From contig NC_056739.1 in the NCBI RefSeq assembly GCF_019279795.1, positions 13,560,968-13,624,967 of the forward strand: a stretch of DNA of 64,000 nucleotides. The letters run 5' to 3'. The position numbers were made by a program, and so were the translations under genes. This document shows, piece by piece, positions 63,081 to 64,000 of the stretch. Origin of the DNA: Protopterus annectens. Lineage: Eukaryota; Chordata; Ceratodontiformes; Protopteridae. The notes beneath the pieces were generated by a model. That model was not told the DNA's origin and searched no databases. It saw nothing but the letters and a program-made list of their open reading frames with translations. The stretch's first letter is position 1. Every line of letters begins with the position of its first letter.

Positions 63081-63510
63081 AACTGATAAGTAAGAGAAGG
63101 AACAGCACAGTCTCAAATTACACTATGGTGTTAATGGGGAAGGGGGACCTGGTTAAAGGAAAGATTTTAATAGTTTTATCCCTCTTAATAGAACCACCCT
63201 CTGTAACAACTCCCTTGCTCCAAATAACCTGATTATATAAATAATTAAAAGTTATGTACTCACCATAACGTTCCATCTGAGTAGGTGACTTCATTCGGAT
63301 GCAACCTGTGGGTATCGGATCCGACCTCGGATCCGAGCCGGCAATTCAAAAGCTTAGGCTCCGAGCTCCTAGCTCCTCCCTCTTACCCATAACCCCTTGC
63401 CAAGCCCTGACTGACCTCACATTGAGTTTGCCTCAAAATACTGACAACAGTACACTAAAACAGCATAAATACTCGCTCTATAAAGGTCAGGGGGATGGAG
63501 GGGGGGATGG

Positions 63511-63610
63511 TTGCATCCGAATGAAGTCACCTACTCAGATGGAACGTTATGGTGAGTACATAACTTCTAAATCTGAAGTAGGCAGACTTCATTCGTCTGC
63601 AACCTGTGGG
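63511..63610 (+). repeat. Internal complementary region of K
   Basis: The first arm is the exact complement of the left terminus over about 65 bases. The second arm (TGAAGTAGGCAGACTTCATT) predicts the sequence of the unseen right end. Confidence 0.82.
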
Positions 63611-63619
63611 ACAGAGTCC

Positions 63620-64000
63620 CTAGCTACCTGAATCTTGGGCGGCCATCATGGAAGGATGTTCCGGAGCACCGCTGAGCCAAAGGATGCTCTTCCTCTAGAA
63701 ACAACATCCACCTTGTAATGAGAAATAAAAGTATGAGGCGAGGCCCAAGTAGCTGCCGCAGATATCATCCAATGAAACACGGGACTTAAAGGCGGCTGAC
63801 GAGAAACTGCCCTAGTAGAATGAGCCGTAACCCTCTGAGGAGCAGGTCTGCCTGAAGTGTCATATGCCTGCAGAATACAATTAGCAATCCATTTAGATAG
63901 AGTGACTTTAGATACTGCTTTACCCAGAGCAAATTTAGCAAAGGAGACAAACAGCTGATCTGATTTCCTGTGGCCAGCTGTTCTGTTAATATAAAAACGT
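63620..64000 (-). pseudogene. Tyrosine recombinase C-terminus of K, partial
   Basis: Minus-strand translation, across a frame change near 63770, shows SKVTLSKWIANCI, AHSTRAV and SPHTFISHYKVD, so His, Arg and Tyr are present. The end (FGSAVLRNILP) matches the family terminus. The N-terminal part is outside the window. Confidence 0.75.

Larger units (their letters stand above)
63248..64000 (-). mobile_element. DIRS-type retrotransposon K, cut by window end
   Basis: The left terminus is AAAGTTATGTACTCACCATA. The internal complementary region is at 63511-63610 (first arm complements 63248-63310), followed by recombinase sequence. The rest lies beyond 64000. The terminal sequence (GACTTCATTCGGATGC) differs from the other elements, so this is another lineage. 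Confidence 0.88.

Noticed and set aside
1-64000. Host protein-coding genes or exons
   Set aside because: Every coding stretch I could read belongs to a transposable element. No splice-bounded conserved exon of another kind was recognised.

Overview
This window is eukaryotic DNA made almost entirely of transposable elements. I found no host gene exon, tRNA, rRNA or CRISPR array that I could support. The mix of elements points to a vertebrate with a large, repeat-swollen genome. It includes many DIRS-type tyrosine-recombinase retrotransposons, a CR1-like LINE with an ORF1 esterase domain, an L1-like LINE, two tRNA-derived SINE families, and a Penelope-type hammerhead ribozyme. My leading guess is an amphibian (a caecilian or salamander) or a lungfish. 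That is inference; nothing here names the species.

Layout. 1-3537 is a decayed CR1-like LINE on the + strand. 3700-3977 is a SINE with an RTE-like tail. From 4779 to the end, the window is dominated by DIRS elements, all in minus orientation, which I label A to K. A is 4779-11417 and has two SINE pieces in its recombinase gene. B is 11681-17938. C is 20307-25424 and D is 25822-32101; both sit inside an L1-like copy whose outer ends (18757 and 32416) carry a matching 18-bp target-site duplication. A hammerhead ribozyme lies near 32674-32712. F is an old element (about 32860-33233 and 39381-41304) split by E (33234-39380). G is 41305-47411. H is old (47412-48534 and 54731-56343) and split by I (48535-54730). 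J is old (56344 to about 60900). A 1.07-kb terminal-inverted-repeat DNA transposon with 8-bp target duplications occupies 61329-62397. K starts at 63248 and runs off the window.

How the DIRS genes work together. Each younger copy shows the same plan, read on the minus strand. A 5' terminal repeat is followed by Gag, then Pol, which overlaps the end of Gag and carries reverse transcriptase, RNase H and a conserved C-terminal region. A tyrosine recombinase whose open frame lies under the 3' half of Pol comes next. The element ends with an internal complementary region and the 3' terminal repeat. The internal region joins the complements of both element ends, as expected if a circular DNA is rebuilt on that template and then integrated by the recombinase without a target duplication. 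No copy is fully intact. B keeps an open Pol with all catalytic residues, E keeps an open recombinase, and A and I keep long Gag frames, so different copies preserve different parts. At least four lineages are visible: A/B/I, D/E, the more divergent C/G/K, and the much older F/H/J.
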